The notes under the pieces: model-generated
What the model was told of the DNA's origin: nothing
Seen by the model: the letters and a program-made list of their open reading frames with translations, nothing else
Databases searched by the model: none
Shown: piece after piece, positions 40,061 to 48,126 of the stretch
Layout: every line of letters begins with the position of its first letter
How positions within the stretch are numbered: position 1 is the first letter of the stretch
Assembly: GCA_963728875.1 (NCBI GenBank)
Contig: CAVSLJ010000003.1
Coordinates: 558,001 to 622,000, forward strand
Direction of reading: 5' to 3'
Source of the DNA: DASUPK01 sp963728875
GTDB taxonomy: Bacteria; Actinomycetota; Thermoleophilia; Solirubrobacterales; 70-9
Length of the DNA stretch: 64,000 nt
Made by a program: the position numbers and the translations under genes

Positions 40061-40472
40061 ATGACGATGACAGCCACCACCCATCGCGTCGGCGGAACTC
40101 TCAAGCACCGCGTCGACGTCAACGGGCGCCACACGATCGTCACCGACGAGCCGCTCCGGCTCGGCGGCACCGACGAGGGCCCGGCGCCTCACGAGCTCCT
40201 CCCCGCCGCCCTCGCCTCGTGCATCGCGACGATGGTCGCCATGTACGCGGAGCGCCACGGCTGGGAGATCGGCGACGCCTTCGTCGACGTCGAATACGAC
40301 CCGGAGTCCGACGCCCTGCCGCTTCGAGATCGAGCTTCATCTCCCGGCCGGGCTCTCGGACGATCAGGTCCGCCGGCTGGAGCGGGTCGCCGAGACCTGT
40401 CCGCTGCGCCGGGCGCTCGAGACCGGCTTCGAGTTCGAGGAGCGCATCGTCTCCTGCGGCAGACGCACCTAG
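40061..40472 (+). CDS. OsmC-family protein
   Basis: About 137 residues. OsmC/Ohr-like thiol peroxidase fold; the two redox Cys appear in AALASCIATMVAM and VAETCPLRRAL. The frame starts MTMTATTHRVGG; one extra base near 40322 splits it (DALP then RFEIELHLPAGLSDDQ). Organic hydroperoxide reduction is the known family role, but the OsmC subgroup also contains proteins of unknown function. Divergent from ArsR and probably under the shared operator. Confidence 0.8.
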
Positions 40473-40480
40473 ACTGCGGC

Positions 40481-41681
40481 CTAGTACCCGGCCGGGTGCC
40501 GCGCGACGAAGCTCGAGGCGTCGTCGCGCATCACGCGTGCTCCAGCGCGGGCCGTTGCCGCCGCCGGGGCCGCCGGTGTCCCAGCGCAGGCCCGGCGACG
40601 TAGGCCCAGGCGTGGCCGCTGTTCGCGAAGACGGTGATCCAGTTGCCGCCGCCCGACTCGCCCCAGACCTCGAGGCCGGTCGAGTCCAGCGGGCTGGAGA
40701 GGAAGCCGCCGCCGTGCAGCGTGAAGCTGACGGCGCCCGAGCAGTCATAGCCGCTCGAGGTGAACGAGCCGTGGCCGCCGCCCCAGATGTAGGGAAGGTC
40801 GTCGATCTGGTTGGCGGCCTCGATCGCGGCGCGCACGGCGAGCGGCGCGTTCGAGGGCGGGATCGCGTCGCCGCTCGAGTCGATCGTCGCCCGTCCCGCC
40901 GGCGCCGGGATGTTGGAGAGATCGGTCTGGATCTGGTGCTCCTTGCGGAGCAGCGCGTTGAGGACTCCCTCGCGGGCGTTCCGGGCGGCGACCAGCTGCG
41001 GACTGCTGCTGCTGGATCTGCGCGTGCTGGCTGGCGATCTGCCGCTCCTTCGCGGCGATGGCGTCGCGGGCCGCCTGGATCCGGTCGTGGGTCGCCTGGA
41101 GCTGGTTGACCAGGGCGGTGATCTGGTCGCGCAGGCCGCGCACGCGCGAGACGACCTCGTTGTCGTAGCTCTGGATGTGGTCGATGTACTCGGTGCGGGT
41201 GAGCAGATCCGACCAGTTCGCCGAGCGCATGATCACGGCGGTGACGTCCGGGTCGTTCGACTTGTACATCTCGACGAGCAGCTGCTCCAGGGCGCCGACC
41301 GCCTGCTGCAGCTTCGCGCGGATCCTGCGCCAGCTCCGCCTTCTCGGCGTTGAGCTGGGCCGTCGCCTTGTCCAGCTCGGTCTGCTTCTGATCCAGCTGG
41401 GCCTGGGCCGCGGCCTCCGCCTGGCGCAGCTGCGACTCCTCGCCGATCAGCTGGTCGACCCGCGCGTTCATGCTGTCGATCTGGCTCTGGAGGGAGCCCG
41501 CGGTCGACTGGATGCGGGTCAGCTCGCTCTGCTTCTGGGCGATCTTCGAGGCCGGGTCGCCGAAGGCGCTCTGGCCGATCACCGCACCGATCACGAGCGT
41601 GCAGAACACCATCAGCGAGACCACCGCGATGCGCCCACTGCGAGTGGTCCGGGGGCGTGGTTGAGGTGCGCGAGTCGGCAT
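40481..41681 (-). CDS. NlpC/P60 peptidoglycan hydrolase with coiled-coil
   Basis: About 400 residues. Signal anchor (GRIAVVSLMVFCTLVIGAVI), then about 220 residues of coiled-coil (SELTRIQSTAGSLQSQIDSM; LRQAEAAAQAQLDQKQ), then an NlpC/P60-like catalytic domain: PYIWGGGHG, catalytic Cys in YDCSGAVSF and His in SGHAWAYV. Such RipA/CwlO-type enzymes cut stem peptides of the wall, with the coiled coil as autoinhibitor. Breaks near 41325, 41003 and 40538. ATG 41681. The upstream leader has two strong hairpins. Confidence 0.8.
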
Positions 41682-41690
41682 AGACAACGA

Positions 41691-41708
41691 GAGGCGACGA
41701 GTCGCCTC
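41691..41708. promoter_or_regulatory. Hairpin in the leader of the NlpC/P60 gene
   Basis: GAGGCGAC-ga-GTCGCCTC, perfect 8-bp arms, ends 10 bases before the ATG on the minus strand; it would sit on the ribosome-binding region. A second CAGCAGTTG direct repeat follows at 41710 and about 41750. Confidence 0.45.
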
Positions 41709-41759
41709 CCAGCAGTTGGCCAGGCTAGAGCTTCGGCCCCGAATTGTCAGCAGTTGCTA

Positions 41760-41787
41760 ACAGGCGTGCAAGATCCCTTGCGCCTGT
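41760..41787. terminator. Stem-loop between kinase and NlpC/P60 genes
   Basis: ACAGGCGTGCAAG and CTTGCGCCTGT pair with one small bulge. Either a terminator of the upstream kinase fragment or part of the leader of the wall hydrolase; there is no T run. Confidence 0.4.
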
Positions 41788-41788
41788 C

Positions 41789-42631
41789 CTACCGAATAGC
41801 ACCTAGAAGCTGTGCGCCTCCGCGGGCACGTCGGCGGAGCAGCCGCTCCATCTCGCGCACGCTGTCGTTGAGGTTGATCGGCTGCGGCTTGACGACGTCC
41901 CGCCGGCTGAAGATGAGCAGCTGGCGCGTGAGCTGCGTCGCCCGTTCGGCCGCCCGCCGGATCTCCTTGACGTCCTCGTACGCCGGCGAGTCCTCGCCGA
42001 TCTCCTCGGCGATGAAGTCCGCGTAGTTGAGAACGACGCCGAGCAGGTTGTTGAAGTCGTGCGCCACCCCGCCGGCGAGCTGGCCGACGCTCTCCAGCCG
42101 GCTCGCCTGCTCCCGCTGCTTCTCACGCTCCATCTCCGCCATCAGCGCCTGCTTCTCGCCGCTCCGATCTCGACGCGTTCGGTCGATGTCCCGCACCGCC
42201 GCGATCGCCATCGGATGCCCGCCGGAGTCGATCGAGGACAGGGAGATCTCGGCCGGGAACTCCGTGCCGTCGCTGCGCAGTCCGAAGAGCTCGAGGCCGG
42301 CGCCCATGGGACGCGTCCGGGGGTCCTCGAAGTAGCCCTCCCTGTGGCTGACGTGCTGATCCCGGAAGCGCTCGGGAAGCAGGAACTCGACCGGCTTTCC
42401 GAGCAGCTCCCGCCGCGGGTAGCCGAAGAGGCGCTCGGTCTGCTGGTTCACCATCGCGATCTCGCCGCCGCGATCGATCCCCACGATCGCGTCCGGCGCA
42501 AACTCGACGAACTGCTCGAAGACCCCACTGTCAGTCGACGCGAGAGCGGTCCCCCATCGGCTCTCCCTCTCCCCCACCTGCGCGACTTCCCGGACGAGCG
42601 CGCATCCTCTCTCCTCTCTCGGGCCGACCAT
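41789..42631 (-). CDS. PAS-HisKA sensor kinase lacking the ATPase domain
   Basis: About 280 residues, uninterrupted. PAS domain (FAPDAIVGIDRGGEIAMVNQ; GYPRRELLGKPVEFLLPERF; FPAEISLSSID), then a HisKA dimerisation helix with H-box GGVAHDFNNLLGVVLNYADF. The reading frame ends in LLRRRARGGAQLLGAIR just where the HATPase_c domain should begin, so no N, G1 or G2 box exists. It is either a truncated remnant or a phosphotransfer-only protein. The DNA downstream (41682-41788) shows no ATPase-domain coding in any frame. Confidence 0.75.
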   Translation of the reverse strand: MVGPREERGCALVREVAQVGERESRWGTALASTDSGVFEQFVEFAPDAIVGIDRGGEIAMVNQQTERLFGYPRRELLGKPVEFLLPERFRDQHVSHREGYFEDPRTRPMGAGLELFGLRSDGTEFPAEISLSSIDSGGHPMAIAAVRDIDRTRRDRSGEKQALMAEMEREKQREQASRLESVGQLAGGVAHDFNNLLGVVLNYADFIAEEIGEDSPAYEDVKEIRRAAERATQLTRQLLIFSRRDVVKPQPINLNDSVREMERLLRRRARGGAQLLGAIR

Positions 42632-42745
42632 CCCTGCCAAATCGACCGTTCTTCACGGTACGCCTCTTCGCGCCAATAATCAATAGTGAGTAGACCGCTC
42701 CAGAACGAGCGTCCAGTTCCGGCACGGCGGCCCTACGATGCCCGG

Positions 42746-43648
42746 ATGGCGGAAGAGTTCTGCGACGTGGGCCGCGGCGTGACCCTCTGTTACGAGACGT
42801 TCGGCGACCCGGACGACACCCCGATCCTCCTGATCATGGGGCTGGCGACGCAGATGATCGCCTGGCACGAGGACTTCTGCGAGCAGCTGGCCGAGCGCGG
42901 CTTCTACGTCGTGCGCTTCGACAACCGCGACATCGGCCACTCGACCCATTTCGACTTCCGCCCGGCGACCCTCACTCAGATGCTTCGGCGCAAGGTCGGG
43001 CCGGAGCAGTACACCCTCTCCGACATGGCCGAGGACGCCGCCGTCCTGCTCCGCGAGCTCGGGATCGCGCCCGCCCACGTCGTCGGCGCCTCGATGGGCG
43101 GCATGATCGGCCAGATGCTCGCCGCCGAGCATCCGGAGGTCGTCCGCTCGCTCACCTCGATCATGTCGACCACCGGCAGCCGCTGGCACGGCCAGCCCGC
43201 GCTCTCGGTCTACCGCTATCTGCTTCGCCCGCCTCCCCGCGACCGCGACGGCTACATCGAGCGCTCGGCCGAGGTCTTCGGCCTGGTCGGCTCGACCGGC
43301 TTCGAGCGCGACGAGCAGTACATCCGCGAGCGCGCCGGCCGCAGCTTCGACCGCGGCTTCGACGTGCGGGCCGGCGGCCGGCAGCTCGGCGCGATCGTCG
43401 CGTCGGGTGATCGCACCAAGACGCTCGGCCGGATCAAGGCGCCGACGCTCGTCATCCACGGGACCGTCGACAAGATGGTCCGGCCCTCCGGCGGCAAGGC
43501 GACCGCGAAGGCGATCCCGGGAGCGAGGCTGATGATGATCGAGGGCATGGGCCACGACCTGCCCCGCGGGGTCTGGCGACAGATCATCGACGCGATCGCC
43601 GAGCACGCCAGGGCGGCGGACGGCGCCAGGACGCGAGCCGCAGCCTAG
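42746..43648 (+). CDS. Alpha/beta hydrolase
   Basis: 300 residues, uninterrupted. DTPILLIMGLATQMIAWHED oxyanion region, FDNRDIGHST, nucleophile elbow GASMGGMIGQML, catalytic Asp near HGTVDKMV and His in GMGHDLPRG. Similar proteins are annotated as haloalkane dehalogenase-like or esterase; activity unknown. ATG 42746. Its stop overlaps the stop of the converging thioesterase gene by 4 bases. Confidence 0.85.
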   Translation: MAEEFCDVGRGVTLCYETFGDPDDTPILLIMGLATQMIAWHEDFCEQLAERGFYVVRFDNRDIGHSTHFDFRPATLTQMLRRKVGPEQYTLSDMAEDAAVLLRELGIAPAHVVGASMGGMIGQMLAAEHPEVVRSLTSIMSTTGSRWHGQPALSVYRYLLRPPPRDRDGYIERSAEVFGLVGSTGFERDEQYIRERAGRSFDRGFDVRAGGRQLGAIVASGDRTKTLGRIKAPTLVIHGTVDKMVRPSGGKATAKAIPGARLMMIEGMGHDLPRGVWRQIIDAIAEHARAADGARTRAAA

Positions 43649-44302
43649 GCCCGCACCAGCGAGGCGTGCAGGGCGCTGCCCTCGGCGCCCTCGATCCAGA
43701 TCGAGGAGCCCTGCCTCAGCAGGACGGCATCGCCCGGCATCGCCGGGTCGCGGTATTCGATCTCCGCGTCGATCGATTCCGGTTCCGGGCCGCCGGCCAG
43801 CTCCTCCTCGAGCGGCACCCAGTAGTGCGAGTTGTTGATGTGCCCCGCCGGGTCCATCTCGGTGGCGCGGAATCTCCAGGCCGAGCGCCGGGCGTCCTCA
43901 GGAGGATCCGGGTGGCGCAGGCGCACGTTTGCGTCGCGGCCCCCGGCGCTCTGCTCGTAAGCGGCGAGGAAGTCAGGCGGGAAGCGCATCGGGCGGCCGC
44001 GCTCGGGGTCGAGGCAGACCCAGAGCGAGACCGTCTCCACGGCCGCTCCCTCGCCCTTGGATCGAGGTGCGCCGCTCGGCCGAGAAGCGGCCGATCCCGC
44101 TGCAGAAGGTCCGCAGCGTGAGCTCCTCCCCGAAGATCGGGAAGCGCTCGACGCGGATCCTCGTTCGGCGCACGATCCAGGCGCCCCGACCCTCGAAGCC
44201 GGCGTCGATCAGGTCCGCGTAGGCGACGTCCTGCAGCCAGCGGGCCATCGCGTCGAGCCGGCAGCGGCCGGCCGCGTCGCCGTCGGCGATGCCGGGCCGC
44301 AT
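43645..44302 (-). CDS. Acyl-ACP thioesterase-like protein
   Basis: About 218 residues from ATG 44302, but coding similarity continues to about 44366, directly after the WS/DGAT stop. Two hot-dog domains as in FatA-like acyl-ACP thioesterases: LDAMARWLQDVAYADLIDAG, RRTRIRVERFPIFGEELTLR and, in the second half, ATEMDPAGHINNSHYW with the N-H-N catalytic arrangement. One +1 break near 44060. It would release fatty acids for storage lipid synthesis by the upstream gene, with which it is probably cotranscribed. Confidence 0.75.
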
Positions 44303-44361
44303 CGCCTGCTCGTAGGCGCGGCCCGCTCCAGGGTCCGGGACGATCTCGGTGAGCTCCGTCG

Positions 44362-45807
44362 CTACTTGAGCTCCTCGAGGGAGTCGCGCAGCCGGTCGAG
44401 CATCGACCACAGGTCGGGCATCTGATCGCGGTCGGCGACGATGCCGAAATCCATCTTGCCGCAGTAGCTCATCACGGTCATGTTGAGGCCCATTCCATCC
44501 GTGATCACGGAGACAGGATGGTTGGCGACGAGCCGGGCCCCCGCGCAGTAGAGCGGGAACTGCGGTCCGGGAACATTCGAGACGACCAGGTTCCAGGTCG
44601 GCCGCCCGCGCCCGCTCGTGGAGATCGCGAAGGTCGCCCGCGCGGCCCTGGCGAAGACCGCCGGGGGGATGAAGTGGTTCGTGTCCTGGAGCAGCTCCGC
44701 CGGAAGCGCCCGGTGGTGCTCCTTCATCGCAGCCAGAGCTCGATGCGTCTTCTCCAGCCGACGCTCCGCGTTCGGCTCGTTGGTGAAGAAGGGAGCGCTC
44801 ATCAGCATGATCCGGTTGCCGTAGGTGCCCATCTCCTCGTCGGTCCGTACCGAGACGGGCACCTGGACGACGAGCGGATCGGGCGGCAGGTCGTCGTGCT
44901 CGAGCAGCCAACTCCGGACAGCGCCCGCGCAGACCGACACGACCACGTCGTTCACGGTGACGCCGTACTTGTTCTTGACGTCCTTGACCTCGTCCAGCGT
45001 GAGCTGGCCGAAGGCGAAGCGCCGGTGAGGGGAGATCCGGCCGTTGAAGCAGGTCTTCGGCGCCTTGTAGCGAGTGTGGGCGAGAACCCCGCTCTCGCGG
45101 TTGCTGAGCGGGCGGGTGATCCGGTCGGCGACCTTGGCGACCAGCCCCGTACCCGGGATCCCGGCGAAGACCGGCGACTCGTCGAGGTTGGGCAGCGCCC
45201 GCGGCAGGGAGCGGAGGATCCTCAGGGGGTAGCGGGGGAAGCCCATCAACCCGCGGGTGAGCATCTCCAGCTCGGTCGGCTGCCGATCGGCCCCGTTCTT
45301 GCTCGGCTCGGGCAGCTCCCTGCCCTCGGGGGCGAGATCGAACAGGACGCCCATGATCTCCGCGCCCGAGAGGCCGTCGATCACCGAGTGGTGGATCTTG
45401 GTGAGCAGGGCCTTGTGACCGTCCTCGAGTCCGTGGATCAGATACAGCTCCCACAGGGGGCGAGAGCGATCGAGCGGCCGGGAGGCGATCCGCGCGACCT
45501 GCTCGGCGAGCTTCTCCCTGGCGCCACCGGGCGGCAGCGCCAGCTCGCGGACGTGGAAGTCGAGGTCGAAGTGCGGATCGTCCAGCCAGTAGGGGTAGTC
45601 GAGCCCGAACGGCACCTCGACCAGCCGCCAGCGCAGCGGCGGGAGCAGGGGCAGGCGCTCCTCCATCAGGCCGCAGATGTCCTGGAAGGTGAGCTCCCCG
45701 CTCGGCGTGGTCGAGGGGTCGAGGATCGTCAGCCCGGCGACGTGTCCAGTCTGATTTGAGCTCTCCAGCGCCAGGAACTGCGCGTCGAGGCTGGTCAACT
45801 GACGCAT
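44362..45807 (-). CDS. Wax ester synthase / diacylglycerol acyltransferase (WS/DGAT)
   Basis: 481 residues, uninterrupted, full family length. Catalytic HHxxxDG appears as KIHHSVIDGLSG, the N-terminus is the typical MRQLTSLDAQFLALES, and NLVVSNVPGPQFPLYCAGAR is the second signature. Transfers acyl-CoA to diacylglycerol or fatty alcohol, making triacylglycerol or wax ester storage lipid. The start codon CATG is shared with the divergent lipase frame. Neighbours (thioesterase, lipase, desaturase at 2 kb) fit lipid storage. Confidence 0.92.
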   Translation of the reverse strand: MRQLTSLDAQFLALESSNQTGHVAGLTILDPSTTPSGELTFQDICGLMEERLPLLPPLRWRLVEVPFGLDYPYWLDDPHFDLDFHVRELALPPGGAREKLAEQVARIASRPLDRSRPLWELYLIHGLEDGHKALLTKIHHSVIDGLSGAEIMGVLFDLAPEGRELPEPSKNGADRQPTELEMLTRGLMGFPRYPLRILRSLPRALPNLDESPVFAGIPGTGLVAKVADRITRPLSNRESGVLAHTRYKAPKTCFNGRISPHRRFAFGQLTLDEVKDVKNKYGVTVNDVVVSVCAGAVRSWLLEHDDLPPDPLVVQVPVSVRTDEEMGTYGNRIMLMSAPFFTNEPNAERRLEKTHRALAAMKEHHRALPAELLQDTNHFIPPAVFARAARATFAISTSGRGRPTWNLVVSNVPGPQFPLYCAGARLVANHPVSVITDGMGLNMTVMSYCGKMDFGIVADRDQMPDLWSMLDRLRDSLEELK

Positions 45808-46819
45808 GAACTCATCCTATGGGGGTAGATTCGCCCCTGGCAATGGGATCCGGGGGGCACCGAGAGCTCTATTCGCCGCCGTCGTCGCGGCCGCTGCGCT
45901 GCTGGCCGCCCCGGCTCTGGCGAATGCCACCACGTATCCGGTCCGCTACGACTTCACCCAGGGGCTCATCGCTCAGGGCGTGAGTCCGGATTCGCCGCCG
46001 CCTGGTGCCGATGACTGGTCGTGTGAGCCGAGCGCCACGCACCCCCGTCCGGTCGTCCTGGTCCATGGCCTGCTGGCCAATCAGACCGACAACTGGCAGA
46101 CGATCTCGACGCTGCTCGCCAATCGCGGCTACTGCGTCTTCTCTCTCACCTACGGCACCAAGGCAGGCGTGTCGTTCCCCGGGTATCAGCCCGGCGGCCT
46201 CGCGCCCATGGAGGACAGCGCCCAGGAGCTCGCGGCCTTCGTCGACCGGGTTCGCGGCGCCACGGGCGCATCGCAGGTCGACATCGTCGGCCACTCCGAG
46301 GGCAGCCTGATGCCGGACTACTACGTCAAGTTCCTGGGTGGGAACCGGGCGGTCCACAACTACGTCGGGATCACGACCCTGTGGCACGGCACCAACCTGG
46401 CCGGCCTCGGCACGGTCGATCGGATCGGCGCCGCCTTCGGGCTCTCGAGCGCCGCCGAGCAGGCCGTGTCGACCTTCTGTGCGTCCTGCCCGGAGTTCCT
46501 CGCCGGATCGCCGTTCATCGCGAAGCTGCGCGACGGCTGAATCGCGGTCCCGGGCGTTAAGTACACGAGCATCGTCACCCGCAACGACGAGCTGGTCGCC
46601 CCCTATACGAGCGGAATCGAGGACGCACCGAACATGACGAACCTCGTCGTCCAGAAGCAATGCCCGCTCGACCAGGCCGAGCACGTCTCGATGGCCGCGG
46701 ATCCGGTGGTCGCCCAGGACGTCCTCAACGCCCTCGATCCGGAGCACCCCGCCCAGGCGCCGTGCACGCTGGTCCTGCCGCTGATCGGCGCCCCCGCCTA
46801 CATCGGCCCGCCCCGGTAG
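45806..46819 (+). pseudogene. Secreted triacylglycerol lipase with in-frame TGA
   Basis: Secreted lipase of the actinomycete EstB/LipA type. Signal peptide (RALFAAVVAAAALLAAPALA), RPVVLVHGLLANQTDNW, nucleophile elbow VGHSEGSLMPDYYV. A TGA at 46538-46540 interrupts the frame after AGSPFIAKLRDG. The same frame continues unbroken to 46819 with clearly family-like sequence (VPGVKYTSIVTRNDELVAPY; NALDPEHPAQAPCTLV). The stop sits where a Gly codon (GGA) is expected, a single G-to-T difference. TGA is used as a normal stop elsewhere. Either a nonsense mutation, an error, or readthrough. The upstream start (45806) is uncertain because it overlaps the WS/DGAT start. Confidence 0.7.
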
Positions 46820-46828
46820 GCGTTTGAA

Positions 46829-46852
46829 AATTACTTGCGTGGGCAAGTAATT
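46829..46852. promoter_or_regulatory. Perfect operator palindrome upstream of doxX
   Basis: AATTACTTGC-gtgg-GCAAGTAATT, perfect 10-base arms, 36 bases before the DoxX ATG. The ACTTGC/GCAAGT core is common for MarR/HxlR/TetR-type binding; no regulator gene lies next to it, so control is in trans. Confidence 0.75.
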
Positions 46853-46887
46853 CGGGACGAAAGAACTTCGACCCGAGGAGGATCCAG

Positions 46888-47400
46888 ATGGACCTCGCAT
46901 TGCTCGTACTGCGCATCGTGGTCGGGCTGCTCTTCGCCGGGCATGGTGCCCAGAAGCTCTTCGGCGCCTTCGGCGGTGGCGGCCTGGAAGGCACGGCAGG
47001 CATGTTCGACAACATCGGCCTACGCCCCGGCTGGCTGCACGCTCGCGCGGCGGGGACGCTGGAGTTCGCCGGCGGCGCCCTGATCGCCCTCGGTCTGTTC
47101 ACGCCGTTCGCGGCGGCCGCGATCATCGCCGTGATGACAGCCGCGGTGATCACCGTTCACGCCCCGAACGGGATCTGGAACACCAACCGGGGCTACGAGT
47201 TCAACCTGGTGATGGCCGCTGCCGTCTTCGCCCTGGCCGGCGTCGGAGCGGGCGCCTGGTCGCTCGACAACGCTCTCGGCTTCGACCTGAACGGTGCCGT
47301 CTGGGCGATCGGGGCCCTCGTCGTCGGCGTGATCGGCGGCGTCGGCACGGTGCTCTCCGGCCGCGCCGTCGCCGGGCACGAGCCGCATCCCGTTTCCTAG
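46888..47400 (+). CDS. DoxX-family membrane protein
   Basis: 170 residues, uninterrupted, four hydrophobic segments with the family start LALLVLRIVVGLLFAGHGAQ and KLFGAFGG. DoxX proteins associate with redox enzymes (superoxide dismutase, rhodanese) in actinomycetes. Ribosome site gaggagg lies 7 bases before ATG 46888. The perfect palindrome upstream suggests regulated, probably oxidant- or aromatic-responsive expression. Confidence 0.88.
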   Translation: MDLALLVLRIVVGLLFAGHGAQKLFGAFGGGGLEGTAGMFDNIGLRPGWLHARAAGTLEFAGGALIALGLFTPFAAAAIIAVMTAAVITVHAPNGIWNTNRGYEFNLVMAAAVFALAGVGAGAWSLDNALGFDLNGAVWAIGALVVGVIGGVGTVLSGRAVAGHEPHPVS

Positions 47401-47428
47401 GTAAGCGGCTCGAACGTCGGTTGGAACG

Positions 47429-47459
47429 CCCTATCGCGCCGTCAGTTGGCGCGGTAGGG
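47429..47459. terminator. Stem-loop after doxX
   Basis: CCCTATCGCGCC pairs with GGCGCGGTAGGG across a 7-base loop (one T-G wobble). No T run, but position fits termination or attenuation before the SHOCT gene. Confidence 0.5.
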
Positions 47460-47491
47460 TGGGCCTCCGCCTGCCTCGAGAAGGAGAGAAG

Positions 47492-48079
47492 ATGCTCGGC
47501 AAGCCGTCGAAGAGACTCACGAAGCACCTGGAGGAGAACGGAAAGCGAGCCAACGCGACCGTGGTGGAGATCGCCGAGAAGGGCATGGCGGTGACCCGGG
47601 GAGCCGAGGGCGTGATCGGCAACACCGAGCTCGCGCTCAAGGCCCACCTGCGCGTGCAGCCCGACGACGAGCCCGAGTTCGAGGTCAAGAAGCGCTTCAG
47701 CTTCCCGCAGCTCGCGGTGCCGAGCGCGGGTCAGACCGTTCCCGTGATCTACGACCCGCAGGACCACGAGAAGATCATCGTCGACTACTCGCCCGAGGCC
47801 CAGCAGTCGGCGGCGTTCACGGCCAGCGGGATCGATCCGAGCCAGATCGGCCAGCTCATGGAGCAGGCCCAGCAGCTGCGAGCCCAGGCCTCGCAGGCGC
47901 AGGGAGGCATGGGACAGATGCCCGGGGTGGGCCAGATCCCCGGCATGACCCCTCCCCCGCCCGCCCAGCCTCAGACCGATTCGGTCTCGCAGCTGGAGAA
48001 GCTCGCCAAGCTGAAGGAGTCCGGCGCGCTCACCGAGGCCGAGTTCGAGGCCGAGAAGGCGAAGATTTTGGGGCAGTAG
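47492..48079 (+). CDS. SHOCT-domain protein
   Basis: 195 residues, uninterrupted. N-terminal half is a beta-rich domain (NATVVEIAEKGMAVTRGAEG; LRVQPDDEPEFEVKKRF), then a Gln/Met/Pro-rich linker, then a C-terminal SHOCT motif (QLEKLAKLKESGALTEAEFE), a short helical module of unknown role often at protein ends. Ribosome site aaggaga. ATG 47492. Copy 3 of the dispersed repeat begins 10 bases after its stop. Confidence 0.7.
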   Translation: MLGKPSKRLTKHLEENGKRANATVVEIAEKGMAVTRGAEGVIGNTELALKAHLRVQPDDEPEFEVKKRFSFPQLAVPSAGQTVPVIYDPQDHEKIIVDYSPEAQQSAAFTASGIDPSQIGQLMEQAQQLRAQASQAQGGMGQMPGVGQIPGMTPPPPAQPQTDSVSQLEKLAKLKESGALTEAEFEAEKAKILGQ

Positions 48080-48089
48080 GGGTCGCTGT

Positions 48090-48126
48090 ACGGCTTCGCC
48101 ATCAGGTCGCGGCCACAAGCGGCCGC
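48090..48126. repeat. Dispersed palindromic repeat, copy 3 (short form)
   Basis: 37 bases, three substitutions from copy 1; its last base is the first base of the cta stop codon of the minus-strand membrane glycosyltransferase gene. Again it sits between convergent genes. Confidence 0.75.

Noticed and set aside
41682..41790. A second c-di-AMP riboswitch before the NlpC/P60 gene
   Set aside because: The leader lacks the GAACC and GTCAGCTAAC blocks.
46538..46540. UGA recoded as glycine (as in Gracilibacteria)
   Set aside because: Many genes here end at TGA in normal positions, for example 6751, 21443 and 32222, so UGA is a stop; a point change or error is more likely.
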